Below are positions 23,621 through 37,102 of a DNA stretch of 64,000 nucleotides, piece after piece. Position 1 is the stretch's first letter, and every line of letters begins with the position of its first letter. The notes under the pieces are model-generated. The model searched no databases, was not told where the DNA came from, and worked only from the letters and a program-made list of their open reading frames with translations. The translations under genes and the position numbers were made by a program. Location of the stretch: assembly GCA_013398955.1 (NCBI GenBank), contig VWPU01010357.1, positions 1 to 64,000 of the forward strand, in the 5' to 3' direction. Source of the stretch: Callaeas wilsoni. Taxonomy: Eukaryota > Chordata > Aves > Passeriformes > Callaeidae.

Positions 23621-26600
23621 TTTTAAGGGGAAGTCTAAGAGGATTGCAGATTTCAGAGATGGCCAAAGGGGCACATTTATAGTTTTTAATTAAAAGATAT
23701 TTTGACTGGAAGATCAGAAGGATTAAGGAATTGGTAAAACTAAGTTAATGTCAAGTGCTGGGTTGAACCACCAGTCAGGCATATTTCTATCAGATCTTTG
23801 CCTTCTAACTTATTTTTTTCTGAGATTAAACAATCTTTAGAATTTACTAAGGTAATTTCCTATCAATCTTACTATTTGACCATTCCACCCCTCCTGTCCA
23901 CAATTATGACATTACAAACATATTTAAATCCAACACAAGAATTTGATTGACTGGTAGTATAAAAAGGGAGACATTTAACAGACTAAGAAATGCTTATAGA
24001 AAAATCTCATATTTCATGAGAGTAATAACTGAGTCCTCATTTTCTAAGCACAGATGTGTTTGAACATTTAAATGGACCAGCCTTTGCATTATTACTTTTA
24101 CATCTACTTATTTTAAATGATCTGCTGTGTATGAAAGTCAAAGGGAGAGGCAGAGTATCGATCAGGTTATAAAGAGAAATTATCACAGTTCTAATTCTAA
24201 TGCAAAATAACCCCTGTGCCTTATTTTATCTATAAATCTCTTGTTTTTATACTATTGAGTCATGTAACATTATTTTAAAGATAAAGTGAAGGTGTTAAGT
24301 CAAAGGAAGCAATTTTAAGTTTTTAATTATTCTACAAGTTTTGCCCTACAGAACATTTTCTTAAAATCGTACCTTTGTTCAGCACTAAACTGCATGAATT
24401 ACTTATAAGGTAGGCAGATCAATATCTCAGAATGTCTTGCAAATAATAGTTTAGTTCCGCTGGCAGTTTTTCTGTTTTTGTTGTTCATTCACTAACATTT
24501 GATTCTCATAGCATTAACAGCAAAAATCAGCTAGTGAAATAAGAGTTCTTATCAAGTGAATCTGTCAGTTCAAGGACACAGCTTATATTAAAAATAATAT
24601 CTAACAGCTGCTAGCATCCTGACACTTTCAAAATATGCAGGGGATAGGTGAATATTTCTGAAAATCAATATTTCAGGTTTGGTATTGGCGAAATGTTGCA
24701 GGAAAAGTGTCCTGTGTATGACAGATGTCTATATCTGCTTGTGGCTTCGGTAAACCATATTATTTGTTGGACTATGCTCTGTCAGGAGCATCTGTAAAAT
24801 CATCTGCTTTGAATATCTTTGGAAAGTACTAGCACAAGGTTAAAAGGAATAAAATAGGCCAGGATCAGAAGTTGAAAAGGACACAAACCAGTCCTAAAAT
24901 CCCTTTTTTTTCTGAACTCCAAGCAGAAGATACCATAGTGGGATATGCTGCCTTAAATTTCCACCAAGGGATTTCTCTGAGGACACTGTTGCACCTTTAG
25001 TGCTTTACTGTCTGCTGACATGTTATTTCATTCAGCACTTGTATCAACTTACATCAGCTCTCTGGAACAGACTTTTATCTAGGCAGGGTCAGGACTTGCT
25101 GCATAGGGTAAGTCACTCACACCTGGGCAGGGTGCTACTCTTTCCTTGATAACACTGTCCAATATCCAAAGCAATGCTAGGATTTACTCTGCTGTAAAAG
25201 ATAGAGACTTTTGACCCTCCTGTTCATAAAAAATCTCACCTCAGTCCTAAAGCTAAAATATTGCTGAACTCCTTAATTTGTAAAGTTCTTTGATCTTATG
25301 GAATGAGAACATCTAAAAATACATCCATTCACTATTTGCCCTGTCTGATATTTTGAATGGATGGTGCAGTCAAGCTCATTGCATTCTGCTTTTTGTTTTA
25401 AAAGAGATTTAGTTCATATTTCTTTTTACTGCTTGGAATCAAAGGTTCTGGCATTTCAAACACGTGTATTTCCAGGGTTTTAGTATCAACACTTCTGTGT
25501 GCAGATGAAGACTAGAGGTGGACTGAAAGAGCTGGACTGAAATGGCACTGAAGTGTTGAAAATCTTATGTTATCCATCACAGTTTTAGTGGAAGGGAAGA
25601 GACCACTGTGGGATTCCTGCCCAGACTCTGGGACCTTAGAAACACATTGTCCTGGAAGGATGGGCTTCTTTGGCTGTGACCTCAGTCACTTCACACATGC
25701 CTTATGGCTCTACCTTTTCTGAACGTGGATTTTTGAATACTTACACTCTCTTTTGTGGGCTATGAAGTGGCACTTTCTTCTGGTCCAAAAGATTCACACT
25801 ATCAACCAGCTCAATCAGTTCAGTCCAAAATAATTTTTTTCAAGAGAAAGGAGGGCTAAAGAGCATTGTTTGGGTGCCAAGTGGCTTCTCTTGCTCTCAA
25901 ATCTGGTGAGAATTTGGGGCCCCTGAATCTTGCCCCGACTTGTGTTTGCAGGTACTCAAGTTTAAGTCACTATTTAATTTGGATTCCTTTAGATATTTAT
26001 TGGTACAGTTGTGCTGTACAAAACTGACTTTGCATGTTTTCCCTCTATCTGTTTGTGCAGTTTATGGTGATGCTGAGCTCTTTCAGGATGTTTATCTCCA
26101 TGAACTCCTAACACTTTTCAAAAAATGAATTCTGACAACATGTGGAATCGTATTGATTCCTGAATATAATTTTTCCGTTTATTTTCTTCCCTGTTAAGTC
26201 TGTATTTATAACATGCTTTATAAAAGTGAAACTCACAGTACCCTCCTACTTCCTTTAATAATTTCCTCCTGTATTGACAGCTATTACTTTGGTATTGATC
26301 TTTATCAGGCTGATTTTATTTACAGTGTAACAAGTTCATCCTAATAACATCAGTCTATAAAACAAGCCAATAGAACAACTTAAACTGCGTAAAAGCACCT
26401 GATTAAAAGTTTTTACAACACTCTCTTCTGAAATAAAAACACTGTGCTAGATTTGGACATCTGGCCCCCAATTCTTGGAGGAGTGATAACTGTTTTTCCC
26501 TCTCATTGTAAATGCTGGCCATTTTTTCATCTACTTTTTCATGGGGGTATAACTGCTGCTTCAAAGCACCACTCATCCACACCTGAAACTTGGCTGATGC

Positions 26601-27189
26601 TCACTTCTGTTTACTTCTACCTGACATCTTCTATTAGGAGAGTTTTCAGCAATATATCTGTAAATGTTTTGGGCAAAGTCAAGGGAACACCGACATCAAT
26701 CAATATTTCTGAATTGTATTTCATGGGGTTTATGGTATTTATCTGTTTACGTTTTCCTTTTCTATTTAATTGTTCGTCTGCACTATTTTTCTGGCAATTC
26801 AAATTGATTATTCTTCATAGATTTTTAAGATGCATTACACTCTATTTATTTGTTATACTATTGACCATGATTAATGATCAAACACAATTTTAATATCTCA
26901 TTTTTAGCAATCATGAGAAATTGTAGCCTATCATGACAACTTAATATGTTTCCCATGCAAGGTCTAAGTGAAAAAAAAAATTATATATTAATTAGGAAGC
27001 ACAAGAATACTTTGCTAAAATAAAGCTTGCACTTCCATGCTTTTACTGAAAGGGTTTTATAGCCCATCGACCTAGCTGTTCTGTTCTGTTCTGATGGCAT
27101 TATAAGTCATGAACTTTACCACAGTGCATCTCATATCGAAAGAGGGTCTTTTTGCAAATTTTTTGATTTCTGCCTTGAGAGCTCATGAA
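23621..27189. other. AT-rich non-coding DNA, no gene seen
   Basis: This interval contains the longest open frame of the window (149 codons, 26444-26893, +). Its translation is rich in Phe, Leu and Ile with no domain, and its base composition equals that of the flanks, so I regard it as chance. No repeat family was recognised. Confidence 0.55.
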
Positions 27190-27480
27190 ACAGGTCAGAT
27201 AAAACAGCCTGTCGCATGGCAAGGTGAAACTGAAAGACTCCTCATCCTCTTATGGGACGGATCCCAGTCCCACTGCTCTTTGGTGGTACACTGCCCAGCG
27301 CCCGGCATGTCCCAGCTAAAACCAAGAATCATCCTGAAAGCTGATGACAACCATCATCCCACTCTTTTCCTCCCTTTTTTTACACACAGGAGAGCTGTGG
27401 GCATGCAGGCTGCAGAGGAGCTGCAGCAGCTCCTACCAGTTTCTGGTATGGGTGACTGAGAGATCATGTATCACCCCATC
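27190..27480. other. GC-richer islet of unknown nature
   Basis: The composition rises above the surrounding AT-rich DNA and includes CCCAGCGCCCGGC around 27295-27305. A 116-codon plus-strand frame (27109-27459) overlaps it but shows no recognisable protein features. It may be regulatory DNA or an unrecognised repeat. Confidence 0.35.
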
Positions 27481-28328
27481 AGGCTACATAAACTTAGCCT
27501 CTCCAAATGTCACATTTAGTATGACACTTTTCATGCTTAGTTTCTCCCTGCTCCGATGTCTTCCCTGGTCCTGCTTTCATCACTGTCTGTGTGACAGTGG
27601 AAGGTGAGAGCACAGACACATCAATCCCAGCCCCAAATCACCTGTAGCTACACTTGTGAGAGAGCAAATGTTTAGCAGATCCCTTGCAGTTTAATATTTG
27701 TTTTTAGTTTTTAAACAACAAAAAAACCCCACAGTAATGAAAATGGTAATTGATCTTTTAAATAATTTTTAAATTATTATTATTAGAACACTTATGTTTT
27801 CTCTGCTTGTATTTGTCAAATTATTCCTAAGTCAGTGTCTTGCACGTGGCAAAATGTTATTTTGGAATAATCTGTGTGTTTGTAGCTAACATCAAATAAC
27901 ATAACGCACTTTAATGAGAAGCATGATCAGCAAACATTAAAATTGAAATTAGGTAATTCTTTGCCTATAAGCATAACCAATCAATTAGCAGGATTTTAAA
28001 AATTCTGTGTTAATTTTGTAAGTGGAAGTCATTGGACAGCAGTTCTTTTAGACTGGACTCTTGCTGTCTCTGCTCTTAACAGAGCTAAGGTAAGAACAAA
28101 AATCATAATATTCCTTCATCACTGAGGAGAGGAACTGTGAAGTGTTGGTGGGAAGAAGCTGGAGAGACAGAAGAGATGGATCTCTCTTCTGTCACTGCCA
28201 AAACTGAGCTCTATCAGTGTAAGCTTCTCTTGATTTATCAGAGTCAGTATGCTGGTGTCTAAGAAGGAAATGTCAGAAATTGCACAAGTCCTCTAAAAAA
28301 ACATTTAATAAAAGTTAGATGTTACATG

Positions 28329-28371
28329 TTACGGCTTATGGTTAGTATTAGGGGTTAGGATTAGCGTTAGG
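28329..28371 (+). repeat. Degenerate telomere-like (TTAGGG)n block
   Basis: Successive near-hexamers read TTACGG, CTTATGG, TTAGTA, TTAGGGG, TTAGGA, TTAGCG and TTAGG. The periodicity and the TTAGG core match decayed vertebrate telomere repeats inserted inside a chromosome arm. The block is only about 43 bases long and imperfect, so a chance or independent simple-repeat origin is possible. Confidence 0.5.
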
Positions 28372-31300
28372 TCCATATCTCACAATGTTTTCTCAACTGA
28401 TGCCTGAATTTATAGTTCAAATTTTAATTTTTTGCTGACTGAATTTTATTCTGTTTCCTACTCTTTTAGAGACTCTCTTCCAGGTCTAGAAATCTTTACA
28501 GATTTTTGGGCCTTAAAGTATAGCATGATTTTCCTCAGAATTTAATTGCTGTTCCAGTGAACCTTAAAATATCCAAGCAGAACTTCTATATGCAATATCT
28601 GGAGGGATAAGTGATTTCAGCTTTGAACAAAGCACAAGAATGGATTACCTTTCAGTATTTTAAATGAAGCAACATGCAGCAGAAACACGTAATCAATGAG
28701 TTGTTTAATCAGCTGGAGAACCAGTTATGACTACCAAGGTTTCTGCTCCAAATTTACATCATTATTAGTATTATTTTATTTTTTTAAAACTTTTTGCTAA
28801 TAATATTGGATTTTATGATTTTTTCCTTGAAAAGCATGTCTCTCCAGAAAACAAACTGATGCTTGGTTGGATAGGGAAATCAGAAGGAATAGTGTATTTA
28901 CGATGAATAACTGAAAGAGAAGAATTCTGTTTGCTAAATTCTGAAAAATTTCTTCTCCTGTTATTTATAATGCTGTCTCCATTTCCCCGTTTAACACTGC
29001 TCGTAATTTTTAAAAATTTAGTTATTTTAATTTCTCCTCTTTTTCTTTATTGATGTTCTCTTTTTCAAAGGAGAATTAATTACTTTTTTACTCCTACTGT
29101 TAAAAATTTTACAGTTTTTCCTTTTTAGTGAAGGTCAGCTGGGAAAACCCATAATTTACCTGGCATATGAAATCAAAATCACTGGCGACAGAGATGGCAA
29201 AAGCATCTTGTTCAGCAAGATGGAAGCTTATGCAAAGGCAATATTATTATAATAATGGCAGATCTAATAACTGAAATACCAGAAATGGGAAAATCATAGG
29301 CCTATTGAAAATGAGAAAATCTAAAACATTATTTACGTAATGATTTAGCCACAGTCTATAAAAACTGTCATGCATCTGGGAACTGCACTTGAAACACATA
29401 CAATTTTTTTTGCTTCTATCTGCATCAGGACTGCTTTTTCAGAGTTGTGACTGACACTGTAATGTAAATGTGGTTTGAAAATCTCTGTTGAGATTCCATG
29501 TCCATATTAAATGCAAATGGGAAAATAATAAAAGTAAATTTGATATGATTAATGAACAAAACACTCTAATCTCTTTTCCCTTTTTCCTTTGGTGGTTACT
29601 GTATCTAATAGCATAAGACCATTAAATTGAGCCTTCATGCTTTCTGACATTTTTTCAGAAGTACTCTATACTTTAAATATTATGAATATGTTCATGTAAA
29701 TGAAAAGTGTGTATCTTTATTAGAACCACAGTGCTAGAACCAGAGGTATTTAAGCTTAGCCACACTTAGAATTCCTGGTTCAGCTCTATATCTGTCTTCT
29801 GATTTTTGGCCTTTTCTCCTCCTGACCTAAGTAGACCCTGAGAAATAAGGCTGTTTAGGAAAGTCTAGGTTGAGGCAATTCTGATGGATCTTTTGTGTAT
29901 TGGGTAAATAACACCAGAAATGTTATAAACCTGTTGACTCGAACAGGAAAACACCAGTGGAAAATTTAAAAAGTGTTCATCCTCTATTTCTCTGTATTCC
30001 TGGTCAGAATCAGCTCTATTTTTACAATATAAAGGTTTCCTTTCAGAATTATTGTGTATTATGACTCAGTTGCATTTTCAAAATTGTCACCATCCTCCGT
30101 TAAGCATTCTTCATAATGAGTGATGCTCAAAGAGCCAGATCAACTCATTTAATCATTTTCAGATTTGAAACTCCCTAATTTGGATCAGTTGCTAGATAAC
30201 CTATGATCAGCAGACAGTGAAAGAGAGAGGGAACTGTGTGGGATAAACAACAGAACTGCCAGATTTGCCTCCACAACTTCCTGTGCAGATGTTTTGTGTT
30301 TCCATTATTGGGTATATGAGGGCCGACAGCAAGAGTCTCAGGCCAGTGCTTTCCTGAAAGCAGATGAAGACGTTCTTGCTGGAACATATTGAAGATATCA
30401 CTGGAGACAGTGAGATGAACTGGGAGGGAGAATGGCAAATAATTGCACCATAATTTCATGCTGTTGAATGACCAAGTCGAGCTGTCTCTGGTCAGACCAG
30501 ACCAGAGATGGGTAGAAGGGATGAAATTCATAGACACTAAAGGAAAGTTATGTAGAGTTTTCTTCTTTCAGCATGCCTCTGAAAAGTAGTTGCTAAAGTA
30601 GAAAACAATCCTACTTTAAAAAGAAATGATTGAGAGAGATTTGTTTTGTTGTCTCCTATCTGCTTTTGAATAGTCTGTGTTTAAAAAGCCTGCGTCAATC
30701 AATTTTGTTATTTCTTTCTGTAATTTGAAAAACCAACAAGTTATGGAATTTTGAAACCTTTTTGGCATATCTCTTTCCAAAAGATGTTCTACATCCAGAC
30801 TACTTCTAATTCAGGATCCCACTAGAGTAAACTTTGAAGAATTTACAAACTAATACTAATGCTACAAATGACCAACTGTTTATAAAACTTTCCTTGTCTG
30901 AAATCTTCCTTATAAAAAAAATTCAAAATGTACTCTTTTGCCTATAGTACTACCATTAACAGATTGCTGAAAACAAATTTTTCAAAATACTTATGTGAAG
31001 TACGTTATAGATTTTGTGAACATTAGATTAAAAAAAGGTTTCTTTTCTCTTGGGACTTGTCATTCAGTCCTAAAGAGCTAGTGAAGAATTTGAGTATATG
31101 ATAGCCCAATGCAGTCAACATTTAGTTAGGATGGCTAGGTGCTATAAAGTTGCCCACACTGTTTTAATTCAAATGATTGGAACAAAGCACTCACAGGATG
31201 CCTTGTATCTCTCAAACATTAGATGTTAGAGGCAATTGAAACAAATTTTATGTACAAGGGAGTGGATGGATCACATCACATTCAAGTATTCATGAATGAA

Positions 31301-31424
31301 CAATGCTTGGCTAATTCCAGAGGAACAAAAATAAGTGAATTTATTCATCTTTTCACGTTATAATCTCATTATGTGGAAGTGCTTATATGTCTTTTTAATT
31401 TTTTTGTTTGTTTGTTTATTGCAG
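28372..31424. other. AT-rich non-coding DNA, no gene seen
   Basis: The largest open frame is 120 codons on the minus strand (30175-30537), with no recognisable domain. No repeat family was recognised. Confidence 0.55.
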
Positions 31425-31501
31425 GAGGACTTCTAAGGTGTCTGCAAGTGGCTGTGTTGCTGTTAAATTTAATAGGCTCCAGCTGTGCAACGGTATTATC
31501 A
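31425..31501 (+). other. Weak candidate exon encoding a hydrophobic segment
   Basis: A T-rich tract ending in TTTGTTTATTGCAG (acceptor AG at 31423-31424) is followed by 77 open bases and then a good donor, A|GTAAGAAAG, with GT at 31502. The frame in phase reads a hydrophobic stretch beginning GLLRCLQVAVLLLNLIG, which could be a membrane helix. The intron phase would be 2 at the left and 0 at the right. No neighbouring exon was found and I do not recognise the protein. Isolated splice-like pairs of this quality are expected by chance in 64 kb, so this is only a pointer. Confidence 0.15.
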
Positions 31502-33672
31502 GTAAGAAAGAAAAAAATCGCTGGAAGAAAAAACCAGGAAAGCAAGATACTTTTTAAGGGTTATTTGCTTATAGGGAGGATGTATCATTGAAGTGATAGG
31601 TATGTGTGGGGATTTTTAAACAGCACTGAAGACGTACTGAGTTGCATAGGCATGCAGTATAATTTCGGTAACCTGAGACACTACAGTGACATGATTAAAG
31701 ATCTGTGGTGGAGCAACTGTTCACACCTGAACATCTTTTCACACGTTCTTTTGCTGAAAAGGAATTCAGAATCACGTTTTTCTACTCATTAGATAACTTG
31801 TTTATAAGATGTTTCTCAAACAGGATGCCCTTCAGCCCCTATTCGTGGAACTACAAGAATTTTCCTCTGCCACCCTTGCTGCCTCAACTGCCTCTTATTT
31901 GCTTCACTGTGTGCACGGAGTTGCCATCACTTGCTGTGCTGCATCAGCACTGCTGGCTACCTAAGGGTCAAATCCCATCTTGTGTTGCTTCCTGTGCTAT
32001 ATCCTATCCCTCCATCTCTAAGATATTTTAGGAACAATGAAAAATTGTTCCATTACTGCTGGTACTATGTCCACTTTTCCTGCTCCCTTCCCTTGTCTCT
32101 CATTCTCCAGCAGTGTTTTGGTGAGGCAGCTGTTTGAGGTAACGGTGCCAAAAACAGCAGGCGATCACCATCACTCACTCTGGGCACAGATTTTTTCCTG
32201 AGGGGCTGTTGTCTGATGATGACGTCTGCCATGGATGAGATATTTGTGAGATTCAAGTGTGTCTGTCATGCTCAAGTCCCTGTTTGCATCATACCTGTGT
32301 CCTCATTCTTGCAGGCACCACAAGGAATAGTTGGTGTGACCCAGCAGAGCGGGAAAGAGCAGTTAAAACAGAGCATGTATAGGAAGGGGCAAGTAAGGTG
32401 TGAAACTTGTGTTACATAGAGATCTGCCTAACTCCACATACTGAAAATTTGATGGTTTAGGAAAGGTACTGATTGCCAATTTTCTGAAAAAATCAGAGCC
32501 TTTTTGATAATGATGCAAAATGTAAGCTGCTTTCCAATTGCCTTCACGCTAAATATGATTCATTTTTTCCGCCTTACTGATTGATCTTACTCAAACTGAA
32601 TATGACCAAGAGAATAAGGCCTTGTTTACAGCTTTACTTGAAAATACCATGAAATATATATGTTTGATTTTTTCTTTTTTTCTTTTTCAGATAATCACTA
32701 TTACATTCAAAGTGAGCAGTCTGAAAATTTGAAGTGACATACAGAAAGCAAAGGTCCTGTAGAGGGCTCTGCCTCTGGAAGCACTTCCAAGGCTGCACGG
32801 AAAGTGACACTGCAAAATGGAATTGGGCCATTTGGTAGATCAGTAGTTCCTCCGGTAGGTGGGCAAGGCCAAATATATACCTCTGCCCCTCTGCTTGACC
32901 GCTGACTTCAGGCTCGGAGTTAGAGCCGTACGTGGCACCACAGCCTTACGTGACATCCCCATGTGACTGGAATCAGGGTTTTTGCACTGGCTGACAACTT
33001 TGTGTCCAGTGCATTTTTTCCCACATCCTTTGTTCACAGTCTACTTCTGTTAGGGTTTAAGACCACTGCAGAGACGAGACTAAGATTAGTAAATATATTA
33101 AATTTATATTTAAAAATTGATTTTGACTGGAATTATAAATATCTAATACGTTAGCCAAGGTACCACAAATTTCATTTAAATATTCTCTTTTGTGTGTAAT
33201 GATGTGACTTTGAATATACTTTTCAATAAATACTCATCATGAATATAAAATGTTTATTTTCAAAATCAACGCAAAAAAAGATCCATTATTTCAATATGTT
33301 TTCTGTCTTTCAGCTATGCTTTCTCGTTATTTTTAATGCTTAATCCATCATTTAGTGACCTTCAGCGTGGGAAAGGTAAATGTAAATCTTTCCAATAACA
33401 GAGAGAAAAACGGAATGAAAATGAAGACTGTTTTGTTTTGATAAAAATGCTAAAAATTAAAACAGAGAATTCAAGGTAAGGCTCTGCTCTTCAGAGGGCT
33501 GTCTGCTGACTTTTTAGGAATTATTCGTTTTATATGCTTTTATTTGAGGATAAGTAAACAAGATCACATTAAGTTTTTTTAAACTGTGTCAAGGGAAAAG
33601 TTGCAAATCCACATGAAATTTTTGATATATTGTTTTTTCCATATCCTTAAGCCAATGTGGTTTTATTTCCAG
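31502..33672. other. Non-coding DNA with two GC-richer stretches
   Basis: The intervals 31810-32340 and 32840-32960 are richer in G+C than the flanks and carry overlapping open frames of 60-108 codons on both strands, without recognisable proteins. The remainder is AT-rich. No known repeat was recognised. Confidence 0.45.
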
Positions 33673-33860
33673 TGCAAGAAGAAGAAGAGGATTATGGGGT
33701 GTGAGGATAGAGAGCTAAAGATCCTCATTCATCTCAACAATCCACCTCATTCGTCTCAAAAAGATGAGACTCTGCTTTGCTCTCTTCATCTTGTGCCTCC
33801 ATACTGCCTCTGGCAATTGTGTTTCTTGCTGCTTTTTCTGTCTCCTCTCCAGTTAGCAAG
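33673..33860 (+). other. Weak candidate exon (188 bases), possibly of a long non-coding RNA
   Basis: An acceptor-like GGTTTTATTTCCAG ends at 33672. A strong donor-like AAG|GTAAGAAAT begins at 33861. The 188 bases between are open in one plus-strand frame, which closes at the TAA inside the donor itself. The translation has no recognisable domain and is Leu- and Cys-rich at its end, so if the exon is real a non-coding transcript is as likely as a protein. There is no supporting neighbour exon in the window. Confidence 0.15.
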
Positions 33861-36800
33861 GTAAGAAATGGCAGTGGTAAGAAACTGGTGAAGCCAGTTT
33901 CATTAGCCCTGTCCTGTTGGGGATTAGGGTCGTGGATCTGAGGGAAGGAGACTGGGACTGCCAGGGAGTTTTTAAGGGCTGATAATTCGTCTTCGGGATC
34001 TCTCAAGCAACACAGGCTCCATATTTCATTCTCACACATAGTCTAATTATTGCTGACATTCGAGACAGAAAACTTTGGGACATAAATAAAATGTTACCTT
34101 TATAGCAAAGATGGTAAACAGATTTCCCCTTTCTGCCTGTCATCCAGGAAATGTGACATGGGTTTTTTAGCTATGAATATTTTTGGCAGGTTTTTTCTGG
34201 TTGAAGGACTTTTAAATCATTGAATGGTACAGCAAGGAGGTGTGCCTCTGTGATTTCCATGATGGTAAAACATGCACGTGGTTTTCAGATTAAAGCTCCT
34301 CTCATCTTTGGTATGAGTGTGATGCAGGTTTTTCTGCACTGACCTTGGCCAATCATGTTTAAAAAGGACGAGGTCTTCCCACACTCATAGTTTAGCCATT
34401 TGTGATGCTGAGTGCTATTTGAAAATGATGATGCATCAGCATTGCCCCAGTTAGAAATAATTGCTGATAATTTATTTCCTATACATATGAAAAAGGAAAC
34501 ATGAAATGATTTTTCAGATAAAATCTATGACAGCACATTTTGGTTTTGACCTGTCAGAAATGTTCCGTTCTGGCTCTGCTTTAGTGCTTGTAACTCTGGT
34601 TCCTTTGCCAGTCAGTACCTATGCTGCTCTCTAATGAAGGTGCAGAAAGAGTGTGGCTATCATCCCATGTAGTCACAGCAGACTTACTTCACTCAAATAC
34701 CTTTAGTTACAGAGGACACCTTTCTAGCTTTGTGCTCAGCTTTGTGTAGCACTCGGGGAATCAAATTGGACCCTAATCACAAATTAAGAATTACTTTTTA
34801 ATCCTTTTATGCTTTCTTTTGTTCTTATTTCCAGTCTATTGAATTAGCAGCAGTTATTCCAAATAAGAAAACTGATAGAAAACTGGTGAAAGTGAGAAGC
34901 CTGTTGATGTTTTTGTGTCTGTGTTTGAGTGACATTAATATATAACAAGGTACATGCTTCTCAGCAAGCTTACTTTATAAAATAAATTCTCTTTGACTAA
35001 CAGGAATAACTTAATTTAGTTTTAGATGTGTGAGAATGCCTATGTCTCAGATGAAATTCCCTCAGAATAGTGTACTCAGCTAACATTGGATTCAGTTTGA
35101 GACTATATAATATACATTTTGTCTAACATAACACCAAAAAAATTGCATCATAAAAGTCAAAAAACTGTTTTCACTGAGGTTTAAAGGTCTGTATTGCTTT
35201 TGTAGCTAGGGAAAACATGAAAATAGTTCATTCTGATATTCATTCACCCTTTTTTCCCCAGCGGATACAATATGACCTTTGTGGAAGTCCATGTCACAAA
35301 TAATGTTCTAGCAGGCTTTCTAGTACCTGTTCCCCAATTCTTGCACTTTCTTTTTTAGCATATTAATGTATTTGGGTAGAGCAAATTCAATATCTATATA
35401 TTTCCCAAAGTATCTGATTAATGTTATAAACGTATTTTGTTTGCTGTTATTTATTTTTTACATAGCCCTAAAATGCCAATTGCCATAACAGCAAATGCCA
35501 CTTTAATTATCTATTTCTTTAATTAATTTCATTTCTCTCTCTGGATATGCACTACCAGTCTTTTTCTCTGAAGACTGTCACAGGTGGAAATGAGATGACG
35601 TGGTGGTTTGTCTCAGGTGGAAATTAGATTATATAATGGTTCTTGCTACTCATATGGGTTAAAATTAGGAGTTAATCACTCTTATACCATCTCTGAAATA
35701 ACAGTAGGAAATTCGTAAGTCCAAATTAGTTCTGTAGTAATAAAATTAAGAGAGAAAAAGCAATGAGAGGAGAGCTAGGTTGAAACTAGTATTTTATGAC
35801 ACTTCACTAAGTAACTAGTAATCTGAAAGAGAAGGAAAACAAGAAATCAGATAAGGGTCAAATAGAGATTTCAACTAGAAAATTAAAATAGACACAACTG
35901 TTGTAACCTGATGGAGAAAAACTCCACCAACCCAAAATATTTAAACATTTAAAATACAAATACATTTGCTCCTACAGAGTTAGGTATGTAAAGTTCTGTT
36001 ACCTCACATACTCCGAATTATCCTCATCTGTTGAAGCTAAATATCTTGTAATAGCAGAAGTTCTAGATAAAACTTGTTTGAATAAAGCTGGTTTAGGTCT
36101 CATGGATTTATACTAGGTGTGCTCACAGAGGCATTGATAATATCTCAACTATTGGAGAAATAACTTTTCAAATTTAAAAAATTTCATCTTCATTTTCCAT
36201 ACTGCTGTCTCCAGTATCAGCTCCTATATTCAAAAATTTTCAAATCATAAATAGAATTGGGTTACCTCAATTAGACTTTTCTAATTTCTCTTTCTATGTT
36301 TGAGATTTTTCAGTAGACAATCCAGTTGATGTTTTTAAACTTCCTAGTATGCCAAAAACACTGACTGGCACAAGAGTTTTTGTAAGGAACCATGGCTTAG
36401 AATGGTCTTTCAGATCACAGTTCAGTGCTAGTCAGAGATCACTCATTGGGCAGTAAGACTCCTCAGCTGCAAGTGGAAGGCACCAAACTTTGACTTTCCA
36501 TGCTTTCCATGGTTACCCAGATGTATACAAATTTGGGCAGGTGGTTTTACTCAGGTTGAATACAAATTTTGTTGAATAAAGGTGAAATTTACTTCACCCA
36601 CATAAATCACAAGAACAAAGCTTTGGATGGATGAAGGCTGGGTGTCATGATGTGCATGCCCTTGCCTCAACATCTGGTCTACCTCATAATAATATCACAG
36701 TCACTCCACATTGCAGGAAAAATAAGTGCATAACAGGAATCTCGAATGGTCTGGTGGGGCCTGTATGATACTTCAGCAACCCTCAGCAAGCGTGGTCCTG

Positions 36801-37085
36801 TCTTCTCAGACTCAACCTGTCATCTGAAGAAAAACTTTTGTAATGACCAAGAGATGCAAGAATAACAATCTAATTCCCAACAACCTATTGAAGTATTTTA
36901 ATTGTGAGATGCTCCTTTGTACTTTCAGTTATACTTATTACCAAAACTATAAGACAACAGAAATCTCAGGAAAAAAAAAAATTGGTATCTCTCATTTATG
37001 CCCTGAAGAGGACGTGGTTCGATTATTGACTGCTAATTCATTTACTTGCATTCACCATTGTCTAAAGAGCTGCTCCTTGTTTCTC

Positions 37086-37102
37086 TTTTTTTTTTTTTTT
37101 TT
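37086..37102. repeat. T17 homopolymer
   Basis: An uninterrupted run of 17 T. It carries no diagnostic flanking element. Confidence 0.9.

Noticed and set aside
26444..26893. Longest open frame, 149 codons on the plus strand
   Set aside because: The translation is Phe/Leu/Ile-rich with no domain, the composition equals that of the flanks, and one frame of this length is expected by chance in this much AT-rich DNA.
30175..30537. 120-codon minus-strand open frame
   Set aside because: No recognisable domain, no splice context and no compositional signal of coding.
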